A stretch of 64,000 bases of DNA from a bacterium (lineage in GTDB: Bacteria; Desulfobacterota; Binatia; DP-6), in contig JAHCID010000002.1 in the NCBI GenBank assembly GCA_026129405.1, positions 558,001 to 622,000 on the forward strand. Direction: 5' to 3'. The position numbers and the translations under genes were made by a program. The notes below the pieces were generated by a model. The model ran no database searches. It was not told where the DNA came from and was given only the letters and a program-made list of their open reading frames with translations. This document shows positions 1 through 5,585 of this stretch, piece after piece. Numbering within the stretch: the first letter of the stretch is position 1; each line of letters starts with the position of its first letter.

Positions 1-126
1 GGCGACGAAGCGTCGATCGACGGCTCGGAGAAACTCGCGTCCCAGGGTCGAACGCCGGGCAGAGTACCAGGCTCGGGCCTCCGCAAGATCAACCTCTGCC
101 TCCGGTAGTAGCCACAGCGGTTTCAC
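1..126 (-). CDS. RelE/ParE-family toxin, 5' part only
   Basis: The first 42 codons of a RelE/ParE-superfamily toxin, cut by the window edge. The start is GTG at 126; its GTGA overlaps the stop of the upstream antitoxin by 4 bases, the usual translational coupling of a toxin-antitoxin pair. The visible N-terminus (proline, then an acidic helix PEAEVDLAEARAWY, then a Leu-Gly-x-Glu-Phe turn) is the characteristic first helix pair of ParE/RelE toxins, which act as mRNA interferases or gyrase poisons. The catalytic C-terminal half lies outside the window, so the biochemical subtype cannot be told. It belongs to the most distal visible cassette of the integron. Confidence 0.75.
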   Translation of the reverse strand, partial: MKPLWLLPEAEVDLAEARAWYSARRSTLGREFLRAVDRRFVA

Positions 127-341
127 TTCTGCCGTTCGAGCCTCCGGCGCACCTCGCCCCACGGGCGAGCGGCCTGCGGATCTCGCGCATGCGCTCGGCG
201 GCGCCGTGCCAGCTCCTTACGCTGAGCATCGGTGACAGGAACCACCTCAGGGGTGGACGCGAGACTGTCCCACAGCTCCTCGATCAGGCTGAGACGGGCC
301 TTGGCACTCAGGGCGAGGGCTTCTCTGCGGACGGCGCTCAT
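123..341 (-). CDS. addiction-module antitoxin, unstable-antitoxin family (PF09720-like)
   Basis: A 72-residue protein with the helix-rich pattern of the 'putative addiction module component' antitoxins: residues ALSAKARLSLIEELWDSL near the N-terminus, a Pro-rich linker, then a basic tail rich in Arg. These small proteins bind and neutralise RelE/ParE toxins and are normally encoded immediately upstream of them, as here, where the toxin start overlaps this stop. It is the first gene after attC at 391-480, so the pair forms one gene cassette of the integron, expressed on the minus strand away from the integrase. Confidence 0.8.
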   Translation of the reverse strand: MSAVRREALALSAKARLSLIEELWDSLASTPEVVPVTDAQRKELARRRRAHARDPQAARPWGEVRRRLERQK

Positions 342-390
342 GGCTGTGTTCTCCGCCTGTCGACTTCGGGCAGCAAGCCGGCGTCAGTGT

Positions 391-480
391 GTCTAACGTC
401 GTGCGGATCAGCCGCGCGCCCGGCGACGCACGCCGGATTTCCCGGGGCTCGAGCGCGCCGGCTGCCTCCGCTTGTTAGCG
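391..480 (-). other. attC-like site (after first DUF4160/DUF2442 cassette from the left)
   Basis: An imperfect palindrome of about 90 bp. On the minus strand it begins with an inverse core CGCTAAC (480-474) and ends with a core GTTAGAC (397-391). The arms next to the cores match each other: CGGA-x-CAGCC-GCGCGC on one side pairs with the complementary run on the other. The upstream DUF2442 gene reads through the left arm and stops inside the site. The first base of the inverse core deviates from the RYYYAAC consensus. Confidence 0.65.
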
Positions 481-770
481 CGCTTGCGGCTCGCGAGCCA
501 CCGTTCGAAAGACCCTTGGCTCTCCGCGGAGGGGCGGCCTGCAAGAACTCCTTCAACACTGATGTCCTCATCAAGGTCGGGCCAGTGGACGCCTTCGCCC
601 GAACCGATCAGTCTCCAGTGTCGCCGCTCGCGGACCGTTCCGGACACCAGGCGCGGATACCAGGCCAATGGCACGGTCACGGAGCGGCCGTCACTCAGAT
701 CGATGGCGAGTTCGTCCTCCCCAATTCTGACCGCCACCGCCGACGGCTGCTCAACCCTTGAAGTACTCAT
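408..770 (-). CDS. DUF2442 domain protein (cassette gene)
   Basis: A 120-residue protein whose first roughly 85 residues are a DUF2442 domain: a beta-strand region with ELAIDLSDGRSVTVPLAWYPRL followed by a tryptophan-rich turn around HWRLIG and GVHWPDLDEDISVEG. The family is often encoded directly beside DUF4160 and is suspected, not proven, to be the antitoxin or partner of a toxin-antitoxin-like pair. The start overlaps the upstream DUF4160 gene by 20 bases. The last 30 or so basic residues are translated from the attC site rather than from family sequence: the expected stop in the R'' box is out of frame (GCT AAC is read as Ala-Asn), so this copy has a read-through tail. Confidence 0.8.
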   Translation of the reverse strand: MSTSRVEQPSAVAVRIGEDELAIDLSDGRSVTVPLAWYPRLVSGTVRERRHWRLIGSGEGVHWPDLDEDISVEGVLAGRPSAESQGSFERWLASRKRANKRRQPARSSPGKSGVRRRARG

Positions 771-987
771 TCCACGCCCTCACAAATCGTTCCTGATGGT
801 CAGCGACGATGCTCGATACACGGGATAGCTCATGGCGGACCAAGCCGCGACTCGAGTGGAGGCGGACCGGCGCAAGCCAGAACGTGGCGCTCCCGCCGCC
901 ACCCTCCACATGCACGTGAAGCGGCTCAGCGCGATCGCTCGCGTAGAAGAAGAACCGGTAAGGCCCCACTCGCAGGATCGTCGGCAT
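751..987 (-). CDS. DUF4160 domain protein (cassette gene)
   Basis: A 78-residue protein with all DUF4160 landmarks: MPTILRVGPYRFFFYASD at the N-terminus, the conserved EPLHVHVE histidine motif, then a helix with HELSRVSSIVADHQERFVRAW. DUF4160 is a small alpha/beta domain repeatedly found upstream of DUF2442; no biochemical role is firmly established. Together the two genes form one cassette bounded by attC sites at 1024-1084 and 391-480. A second, diverged copy of the same pair sits in another cassette at 3453-3973. Confidence 0.85.
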   Translation of the reverse strand: MPTILRVGPYRFFFYASDRAEPLHVHVEGGGGSATFWLAPVRLHSSRGLVRHELSRVSSIVADHQERFVRAWNEYFKG

Positions 988-1023
988 CGCTGACAGGCCC
1001 TCTGATCCATTCCGACCTTGGCG

Positions 1024-1084
1024 CGCTAACGACCTGGGCGCTCAGCCGCCGGCGGAGCCGGTCGGCTGCAGCGGCAGGTTAGCC
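1024..1084 (-). other. attC-like site (after BrnT-pair cassette)
   Basis: A 61-bp imperfect palindrome. On the minus strand the inverse core GGCTAAC (1084-1078) contains the TAA stop of the preceding antitoxin gene, and the core GTTAGCG ends the site (1030-1024). The arms pair through GCTAAC...GGCGCTCAGCCGCC against the complementary half. The stop codon lying in the R'' box is a typical gene-cassette signature. Confidence 0.75.
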
Positions 1085-1324
1085 AGCCCTCCGACCCGCC
1101 TTCCTACGCGCCGGCATCGCCTTGATTACCGAGCGCAGGAACGAGTTGACTGAATCGGACGAGTTGAACACCGATGTGACGTCGGGCGCGAGCACCACGG
1201 CGACTGCGTTCTTCGGCACCTGCCCTGCGAACCGATTCGCCTTCGCCGTCCGATAGTCGAAGCGATACTCCGGACGCATGTCCGTCGCCGAGGCCACGCT
1301 ACGCTTACGAGGTGCCTTCTTCAT
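1079..1324 (-). CDS. probable antitoxin partner of BrnT (cassette gene)
   Basis: An 81-residue basic protein, starting at the ATG at 1324, which overlaps the end of brnT by 20 bases; a longer reading from 1405 would run through brnT and is unlikely. It has a central YRFDYRTAKANRFAG segment followed by VAVVLAPDVTSVFNSSDSVN and a helix FLRSVIKA. This is the pattern of small BrnT-linked proteins whose middle strand reads VVLxPDVxxVFxxSxSVNxxLR. It is not a canonical BrnA (no recognisable DUF4415/CopG segment). Role as antitoxin is inferred from its place after a BrnT toxin. The stop codon lies within the attC R'' box. Confidence 0.65.
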   Translation of the reverse strand: MKKAPRKRSVASATDMRPEYRFDYRTAKANRFAGQVPKNAVAVVLAPDVTSVFNSSDSVNSFLRSVIKAMPARRKAGRRAG

Positions 1325-1589
1325 AGTCCTGCCTTTCCTGTCGCGTCGCCCTGCGCGCGCTGAATATGCGAATGCGGGCGGACCGCTGAACGAAGCAGAT
1401 GACAATCAGCCGGCGGCGAGCATCGTGACCGACTAGTATCTCGCGCGCCTCGCTGCCGGAGTGATCCGGGTCGTCGAAGATGCGGGCCAGAGGGTCTCCG
1501 AATGCGCCAACGGCCTCCTCGAACGAGACGCGATGCTTCTCTCGGTTCCCCGCCGCCTTCTTCGGGTCCCATTCGAAGCTCAAGTCCAT
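1305..1589 (-). CDS. brnT: BrnT family toxin (cassette gene)
   Basis: A 94-residue BrnT (DUF497) protein. It opens with FEWDPKKAAGNREKHRVSFEEA, the family hallmark (F-x-W-D-x-x-K-x-x-x-N-x-x-K-H-x-V-x-F), continues with the GDPLARIFDDPDH turn, and ends with the ILVGHDARRRLIVICFV strand and the RIRIFSARRATRQERQDYE motif. BrnT is a ribonuclease toxin with a RelE-like fold, neutralised by a downstream antitoxin. Here the partner is a non-canonical small protein overlapping its 3' end. The two genes form one integron cassette. Length matches the family. Confidence 0.88.
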   Translation of the reverse strand: MDLSFEWDPKKAAGNREKHRVSFEEAVGAFGDPLARIFDDPDHSGSEAREILVGHDARRRLIVICFVQRSARIRIFSARRATRQERQDYEEGTS

Positions 1590-1633
1590 CGAGAGCTGCC
1601 ACTTCTAGCATGCGGGAGCGCGATTTGCCGCCT

Positions 1634-1664
1634 GGCTAACAACGACTGGCGCTCGACTAGCCAG
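1634..1664 (-). other. degenerate, short attC-like site (after HNH cassette)
   Basis: The core GTTAGCC (1640-1634, minus strand) is intact, but the inverse core reads GGCTAGT around the stop of the HNH gene remnant instead of GGCTAAC. The whole site is only about 31 bp. It marks the boundary between the HNH cassette and the BrnT cassette and looks like a decayed attC. Confidence 0.45.
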
Positions 1665-1900
1665 CGCCGTCGCCATTGCCGATTCTCTTCTCGAGTTCAC
1701 GAAGCCACACCCGCTCTCGAGATGTTAGACGCTGTGGCGCTTCACGCCCGATCGCGATGAAGACCGAGGCAAGCCCGTCCCACCGTGTGGGCTCACCGTA
1801 ACGGCCACGGATGATCTTCGATGGATGCCTCGCCAGGTGCACGCCCCTTCTCACTGCTGCTCTTACGCGCGTTGCACTTGTTACATGCCACGGCGAGATT

Positions 1901-1904
1901 CTCC
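1901..1904. repeat. target-site duplication CTCC, left copy
   Basis: CTCC immediately outside the IS end at 1905; the same four bases follow the other end at 3105-3108. Four base pairs is normal for IS407-type IS3 elements. Confidence 0.75.
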
Positions 1905-1919
1905 CGTAAGCACCCCCGT
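1905..1919 (+). repeat. IS terminal inverted repeat, orfB end
   Basis: Begins CGTAAGCACCCCCGT. The first twelve bases are identical to the opposite end read inwards; similarity continues further with a one-base gap. Confidence 0.8.
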
Positions 1920-2752
1920 CAAGGACCCCAGGCATTGCTGGACTCCATCGGGGTTGGGGGCCGCGGGAGAAAGCGCGTGGACGGGACGTCGCCCAGCGAT
2001 TCGTGCGGCCGGTGGTCGTTGTCGGTCACGAGCCAGTCGTCGGTCTGCCGTTGCACCTCACGCACCGACCCGAAGAGGTGCGCGTCGAGCACTTCGTTCC
2101 GGTAGGTGCGGTTGAAGCGTTCGATGAAGGCGTTCTGATCGGGCTTGCCGGGCTGGATGTACCGGATCGCGATGCGGTGCTGCTGACACCAGTCGGCGAA
2201 GAGCTGGGCCGTGAGCTCCGGCCCGTTGTCGACGCGCACCGCCTCAGGCCGCCCGTAGATCTCGATCAGCTGCTTGAGCACCCGCACGACGCGCGCCGCC
2301 GGGAGGGCCGTCCCGACCTCGATCGCGAGCGCTTCCCGGTTCGCCTCGTCGAGGACGTTGAGGGTTCGAAACGGCCGGCCGCCGTAGAGCGCATCATGCA
2401 TGAAGTCGAGGGCCCAGATGCCGTTGAGTGTGGAGGGGGCGACCAGCGGCTCGCGCAGGCGGGTCGGGACGCGCCGCTTCGTGCGCCGCGGCAGATTCAA
2501 GCGCAGCGCGCAGTACACGCGATGCACGTGCTTGTGGTTCCAGCCGTGGCCATCGAGGCGCAGGCGCGTGAAGCACTTCCAGAAGCCCCAGCGGCCGTGC
2601 TGCTCGACGAGCGCCAGCAGCGCCGCGATCACCGCCGCATCCCGGGTCGTCGCCTCCGCCGGCCGTCGATACCATGCCGTCCGCGACAGCCCGACCGCTC
2701 GGCACGCGCGTCGAACCGGGAGCTGATGCTCCGTGACCAGGATCGCCGTCAC
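1919..2752 (-). CDS. IS3-family transposase OrfB (DDE integrase domain)
   Basis: A 277-residue OrfB. An N-terminal HTH-like segment (VRRACRAVGLSRTAWYRRP) is followed by the HTH_21-type GRWGFWKCFTRLRLDGHGWNHKHVHRVY region and an rve catalytic core. The DDE residues are visible: Asp in NGIWALDFMHD, Asp in VRVDNGPE, and Glu in IERFNRTYRNEV. The GTG start used here is only the first possible independent start. The frame is open further upstream through the end of orfA, and OrfB is probably made mainly as an OrfAB fusion by -1 frameshifting at the A-AAG string at 2782-2779. It catalyses cut-and-copy transposition of this IS. Confidence 0.93.
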   Translation of the reverse strand: MTAILVTEHQLPVRRACRAVGLSRTAWYRRPAEATTRDAAVIAALLALVEQHGRWGFWKCFTRLRLDGHGWNHKHVHRVYCALRLNLPRRTKRRVPTRLREPLVAPSTLNGIWALDFMHDALYGGRPFRTLNVLDEANREALAIEVGTALPAARVVRVLKQLIEIYGRPEAVRVDNGPELTAQLFADWCQQHRIAIRYIQPGKPDQNAFIERFNRTYRNEVLDAHLFGSVREVQRQTDDWLVTDNDHRPHESLGDVPSTRFLPRPPTPMESSNAWGP

Positions 2753-2772
2753 CTGGCGCCTCGCGGCCGGCC

Positions 2773-3039
2773 CTACAGCTTTCGCTGCAGGACGTCCTTG
2801 ATCGCGGCGTTCTCGAGCGCGAGCTCCGCGTACATCCGCTTGAGCTTCGTGTTCTCGGCCTCGATCTCCTTCATCCGCCGCAGCTCCGCGACGGACGTCC
2901 CGGCGTACTTCGCGCGCCAGTTGAAGTAGGTCGCGCGGCTGATCCCGTGGCGGCGCAACAGCTCAGCCACCGGCACGCCGGCTTCTCCCTCCCGCAAGAT
3001 CGACACGATCTGCTCTTCCGCGAAGCGGGACTTGCGCAT
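2773..3039 (-). CDS. IS3-family transposase OrfA
   Basis: An 88-residue OrfA: an N-terminal helix-turn-helix (FAEEQIVSILREGEAGVPVA, then LLRRHGISRATYFNWRAKYAG) and a C-terminal leucine-zipper-like helix (LKRMYAELALENAAIKDVL). This is the classic IS407-group OrfA, which binds the inverted repeats and fuses to OrfB by programmed frameshift. The last codons CGA AAG CTG TAG contain an A-AAG slippery string four codons before the stop, in the right phase to shift into orfB. Confidence 0.93.
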   Translation of the reverse strand: MRKSRFAEEQIVSILREGEAGVPVAELLRRHGISRATYFNWRAKYAGTSVAELRRMKEIEAENTKLKRMYAELALENAAIKDVLQRKL

Positions 3040-3089
3040 GTTCCCTTCCTGCGACGGCCCGCGGAGTCTACCATCGCGCGGTGTCCGAA

Positions 3090-3104
3090 CGAGGGGTGCT
3101 TACG
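3090..3104 (-). repeat. IS terminal inverted repeat, orfA end
   Basis: Read inwards on the minus strand it begins CGTAAGCACCCCTCG, matching the first twelve bases of the end at 1905. Confidence 0.8.
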
Positions 3105-3108
3105 CTCC
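3105..3108. repeat. target-site duplication CTCC, right copy
   Basis: The second copy of the CTCC flanking the IS; GGAG on the coding strand restores the Glu codon of the interrupted HNH reading frame. Confidence 0.75.
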
Positions 3109-3398
3109 GACGCGGCTGCCCCACCTCTCGCATGCGGCGTGATATGGTCGATCACGCAGGCGAGCTGGTCAAGAAGCGGCGCGGCGTCGCGTCGATAGCG
3201 AAGGTCGTAGTACGCGAGCGGGAGTTTCGAGGCCCTTCCCCCGAACGAACGAGGCGAGGTATTTCATCGCCAGCGGAAAGATCGTCGGCGCCCGTGGCAG
3301 AGTGAGCACAGCCAGCGATCCCTGAACAGGACCTCGACCTGGATTGCCACAGGGATCGTCGTTCGCTTCTCACCCATGGTGCCTCGTCCGCTGGGGCT

Positions 3399-3458
3399 GC
3401 CCAACAGCCGGGCGATGAGCGGCCGGCGTAGCCGGTCCGCTCCATCGGCGGGTTAGGC
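3399..3458 (-). other. attC-like site (after second DUF4160/DUF2442 cassette)
   Basis: A 60-bp imperfect palindrome. Minus strand inverse core GCCTAAC (3458-3452) holds the TAA stop of the preceding DUF2442 gene; core GTTGGGC ends it (3405-3399). The arms read GGCGATGAGCGGCCGG on one side and CCGGTCCGCTCCATCG on the other. The same GGCGATGAGCGGCC / GGTCCGCTCCATCG pair recurs in the attC at 4005-4103, as expected for a homogeneous attC family of one array. Confidence 0.85.
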
Positions 3459-3704
3459 GGCCGCACTCGACTTCGCCCGCTCATAGAGAGTCTCCGGGGC
3501 GATGTCGGCGCCGTTCGGCCAGGTCACCGTGCCGCCCTCGATGAAGAAGCGCGCGAAGTAGTCTTGGTCCCGGAGGGGCTCGAACACCGGCCCGTTCAGC
3601 CAAGGAGCAAAGTCCACCACCGCCTCCAGCCCATCGTTGAAGGTCAGATGGATGGAGTACCCGCCACGGTGCTCCGCTCTCGTCACGTTCGGCAAGAAGC
3701 TCAT
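3453..3704 (-). CDS. DUF2442 domain protein, second copy (cassette gene)
   Basis: An 83-residue DUF2442 protein beginning MSFLPNVTRAEHRGGYSIHL, then the diagnostic FNDGLEAVVDFAPWLNGPVF, EPLRDQDYFARFFIEGGTVTW and PNGADIAPETLYERA. The ATG at 3704 was chosen, 8 bases after the DUF4160 stop; a TTG at 3716 would overlap that stop instead. The TAA stop lies in the attC inverse core. Unlike the copy at 408-770 it has the compact length usual for the family and no read-through tail. Confidence 0.87.
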   Translation of the reverse strand: MSFLPNVTRAEHRGGYSIHLTFNDGLEAVVDFAPWLNGPVFEPLRDQDYFARFFIEGGTVTWPNGADIAPETLYERAKSSAAA

Positions 3705-3712
3705 GGTTGTCC

Positions 3713-3973
3713 TCAATCCAGCGGCGCGATCTTCTCAAGCGGCTCACCCGCCTGCACCCGCCGCCAGTTCGCTTCCAGGTCGGGCCCATGAAGGCTGGCC
3801 CACTCTTCTACCAACCTCAGAGCGGTCCGTGAACGGATCGCCCCGGCGAGCACTTTCCCGTCGAAGGTGACGGTCGCCTGCTGCCCCTGGTACTCCACAT
3901 GGAAGTGGGGCACGCCATGCTCTTGGTAGAACATGCGGATCACGATGCCGAAGAAGGTGGAGATCACCGGCAC
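3713..3973 (-). CDS. DUF4160 domain protein, second copy (cassette gene)
   Basis: An 86-residue DUF4160 protein: MPVISTFFGIVIRMFYQEHG, then the conserved VPHFHVEYQGQQATV histidine motif and the helix LRLVEEWASLHGPDLEANWRR. It is paired with DUF2442 in the same order as at 751-987, yet the two pairs share little sequence, so they were probably acquired as separate cassettes rather than duplicated in place. Confidence 0.88.
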   Translation of the reverse strand: MPVISTFFGIVIRMFYQEHGVPHFHVEYQGQQATVTFDGKVLAGAIRSRTALRLVEEWASLHGPDLEANWRRVQAGEPLEKIAPLD

Positions 3974-4004
3974 AGGCAGTCTCTACTCCCCTTCGGTTCC
4001 TGCT

Positions 4005-4103
4005 GCCTAACGACCAGGCGATGAGCGGCCGCGGGCAACACGCCCGCTTCGATTCTCGCCGCGCCCGTTCGTTCCCGCGGTCCGCTCCATCGCCAGGTTA
4101 GAC
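4005..4103 (-). other. attC-like site (after EVE-nuclease cassette)
   Basis: A 99-bp palindrome with inverse core GTCTAAC (4103-4097, minus strand) and core GTTAGGC (4011-4005). Outer arms CAGGCGATGAGCGGCCGCGGG and CCCGCGGTCCGCTCCATCGCC pair almost throughout, giving the most extended stem of the array. It lies 24 bases beyond the stop of the preceding gene. Confidence 0.88.
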
Positions 4104-4127
4104 GACGAGATGAAGGGTTCGCCCATC

Positions 4128-4991
4128 TTACTTCACTCCGATTCCGAAGCGGTGGAGCTTCCGCGGCAAGACATCATCAAGGCGCGCGATATCCACCTCC
4201 TCCAGCTCCAGGAGGTTGAGCTTGTGCCGCTGGTAGAGCTTCAGCTTTTCCTCTCGACGCCTCTGGTAAGCGGGCGAATCGAGCCCCCAGTGCTCGATGT
4301 AGCAACCAGCGCCGAGGTCGATGTGGAAATCACAGAACGCGTTCTCTGGTATGGGTAGCCGACGCTCATACGCATGAGGCACATGATGATGGTGGAGCCA
4401 GTTGCAGATCGTCAGCTCCGACTTCGACCGGACGAAATGGCCATCGTCTGCACGAAGCTGCACCGGGGGCGTAGGTCGCGGATCCGGCTGCGGGTCGCTC
4501 CGCTGTTGGGACCGCTCGACGAGCTCGACACTCGCCTGTACCGGAGCGAAGAGGACGCCCTGATCCACACCACCATCCGACATCACTTCGGGCCGCGGCT
4601 CGAAGAGGCAACTACCCTTCGGCTGCCAGATATCCCGGAGAACAAGGCGCCAGTTGTTGTCACGGCGTGTATACCAGTTCTGGTTCACGTCGGTGACCCG
4701 AGTGAAACGAAACCGGACCGGATAGAGTTCGCCGCGCTGCTTCCCGTAGGTCCAGACGGGCGTGTCATCGTAGAAGACGTCGCCATCGATGACCGCTCGG
4801 AAGAGTGCGAGCGGGCCGGCGCAAGCGACGAACTCAGCAGCCGATCCGAAGCCGCACTCCTGCAAGATCGCGCGGCACTCTTCCCTGCGATGCCGCCCAC
4901 GGGGGAGACCCCAGAGCAGCTTCTTCCGTCCGAGCATCCAGTGATCGACGGAGCCGCTGAGCAGGAAGATGCGCCTTGGAAGTGCGGTCAT
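4128..4991 (-). CDS. EVE-like domain fused to PD-(D/E)XK-like nuclease domain (cassette gene)
   Basis: A 287-residue two-domain protein. Residues about 5-125 resemble an EVE/PUA-fold reader: FLLSGSVDHW, LLWGLP, an acidic DDTPVW segment and YPVRFRFTRV sit where EVE domains have their YW-, WG- and YPxR-type motifs. A Pro/Gln-rich linker follows (about 150-180). Residues 186-287 look like a PD-(D/E)XK nuclease of the kind found at the C-termini of some helicases: SKSE (189-192), CDFHID (220-225), YIEHWG (231-236), then an RREEKLKLYQRH helix. EVE domains bind modified cytosine and, fused to nucleases, form modification-dependent restriction systems; an anti-phage role is therefore plausible but inferred. 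It is the sole gene of its cassette, and its ATG overlaps by 4 bases the stop of a gene read through from the previous cassette. Confidence 0.65.
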   Translation of the reverse strand: MTALPRRIFLLSGSVDHWMLGRKKLLWGLPRGRHRREECRAILQECGFGSAAEFVACAGPLALFRAVIDGDVFYDDTPVWTYGKQRGELYPVRFRFTRVTDVNQNWYTRRDNNWRLVLRDIWQPKGSCLFEPRPEVMSDGGVDQGVLFAPVQASVELVERSQQRSDPQPDPRPTPPVQLRADDGHFVRSKSELTICNWLHHHHVPHAYERRLPIPENAFCDFHIDLGAGCYIEHWGLDSPAYQRRREEKLKLYQRHKLNLLELEEVDIARLDDVLPRKLHRFGIGVK

Positions 4992-5278
4992 GTTCTTCGC
5001 CGGAGTCGTCTAACGCCCCTGGCGATCAGCGGCGGGTTAGACGCTCTCACGGGCATCCGTCTCGCCAACGCTCGCTCAGCCGCCAGCGGCAGCCTGACCA
5101 GCACGAAATTGGCGGCGGGATAGAGGTAGTCCTCTCCGGACTCGTCCACCACACGAACGAACCCCTCTCGTGCCGCAAGCGCGTCGGGCAGCTTCACGTA
5201 CAACTTCCGTAGCTCGAGGTCTTCGCACCCGGAGTTGCGGACGCAGAGCAGATACTGCTTCTTCCGCATCGCGCTCAT
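4988..5278 (-). CDS. conserved small hypothetical protein, reads through attC
   Basis: A 96-residue protein starting MSAMRKKQYLLCVRNSGCED. The core LELRKLYVKLPDALAAREGF, VRVVDESGEDYLYPAANFV and the end LPLAAERALA match a widespread small uncharacterised family whose members normally stop there. Here the frame stays open through the short attC at 5042-5008 and stops at 4988, the TGA overlapping the ATG of the EVE-nuclease gene. The roughly 27 extra residues are attC-derived. It begins one base inside the stop of the 5278-5511 gene (TGATG), so the two are coupled and form one cassette. Function unknown. Confidence 0.65.
   Translation of the reverse strand: MSAMRKKQYLLCVRNSGCEDLELRKLYVKLPDALAAREGFVRVVDESGEDYLYPAANFVLVRLPLAAERALARRMPVRASNPPLIARGVRRLRRRT
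5008..5042 (-). other. short attC-like site (after hypothetical pair)
   Basis: A 35-bp near-palindrome with GTCTAAC and GTTAGAC at its ends. At about 35 bp it is well below the usual lower size of attC sites (near 57 bp) and seems to be a collapsed version of its neighbours, keeping only a GGCGATCAGCGG remnant of the shared arm. Confidence 0.6.
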
Positions 5279-5511
5279 CAGTCGAGCAGCCTCTTCACTT
5301 TCATCCTGACCCTCCCAACACCGTGCGCCTCGTACCAGTGTACCTCTGCCTGCCGCACGCGCCCACCCCGAAGGCGGACGAACGCGACCCCCTTGAGCTT
5401 TCGCCACCGCCCCCGGCCGTGCTGCCGCCTGAGGCGTGCGAGATCGCGGATGCCTTGCCTTGACGCGATGACGACCACGTCCTCGATCTCACTGAGCAGC
5501 TCGAAGTACAT
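5278..5511 (-). CDS. conserved small hypothetical protein (cassette gene)
   Basis: A 77-residue protein. MYFELLSEIEDVVVIASRQG leads into LARLRRQHGRGRWRKLKGVA, a strand FVRLRGGRVRQAEVHWYEAHG and a basic end RVRMKVKRLLD. The GRWRKLKGVAxVRL and EVHWYEAHGxGR motifs define a small conserved family that travels with the gene downstream (4988-5278). I know of no assigned function. The order and TGATG overlap suggest a two-component unit; a toxin-antitoxin-like role is possible but unsupported. Confidence 0.7.
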   Translation of the reverse strand: MYFELLSEIEDVVVIASRQGIRDLARLRRQHGRGRWRKLKGVAFVRLRGGRVRQAEVHWYEAHGVGRVRMKVKRLLD

Positions 5512-5541
5512 GCTTCGACTCGAGGCACGAGACCGCGGTGC

Positions 5542-5585
5542 GTCTAACGCCGTAGCGCTGAGCGCCCGGCGACTGCTCGTTACTC
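5542..5585 (-). other. attC-like site (after first cassette)
   Basis: About 44 bp, with inverse core GAGTAAC (5585-5579, minus strand), which contains the TAA stop of the preceding gene, and core GTTAGAC (5548-5542). A central GCGCT-C-AGCGC hairpin is visible. The first inverse-core bases fit the consensus only loosely. Confidence 0.6.

Larger units (their letters stand above)
1905..3104 (-). mobile_element. IS3-family insertion sequence, IS407-like group, about 1.2 kb
   Basis: A 1,200-bp element with terminal inverted repeats that begin CGTAAGCACCCC at both ends (1905 on plus, 3104 on minus), orfA and orfB in overlapping frames, and flanking CTCC duplications. It is inserted in an HNH endonuclease cassette gene of the integron. 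Both transposase genes appear intact, so the element may be active. The clean duplication and intact frames suggest a fairly recent insertion. Confidence 0.88.
1657..3377 (-). pseudogene. HNH endonuclease cassette gene, split by an IS and frameshifted
   Basis: Remains of an HNH endonuclease. The 5' part begins at the ATG at 3377 with MGEKRTTIPVAIQVEVLFRD and the zinc-type LCSLCH motif, then changes frame twice (near 3300 and near 3225) before VIDHITPHARGGAAASE. The IS3-family element at 1905-3104 interrupts it exactly there. On the other side the frame resumes with ENLAVACNKCNARKS, the His-Asn half of the motif. Removing the element and one copy of its CTCC duplication rejoins SE to NLAVACNKCN in frame, so the insertion hit a coding HNH domain. 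The family nicks or cuts DNA; this copy cannot be functional unless the two frameshifts are sequencing errors and the IS is absent. Confidence 0.85.

Noticed and set aside
1079-1405. A 108-residue start for the BrnT partner
   Set aside because: It would overlap brnT by about 100 bases with low-complexity residues; the ATG at 1324 gives the normal short overlap.
1305-1589. BrnT with classical BrnA
   Set aside because: The downstream gene lacks a recognisable BrnA (DUF4415/CopG) segment, so it is called only a probable antitoxin.
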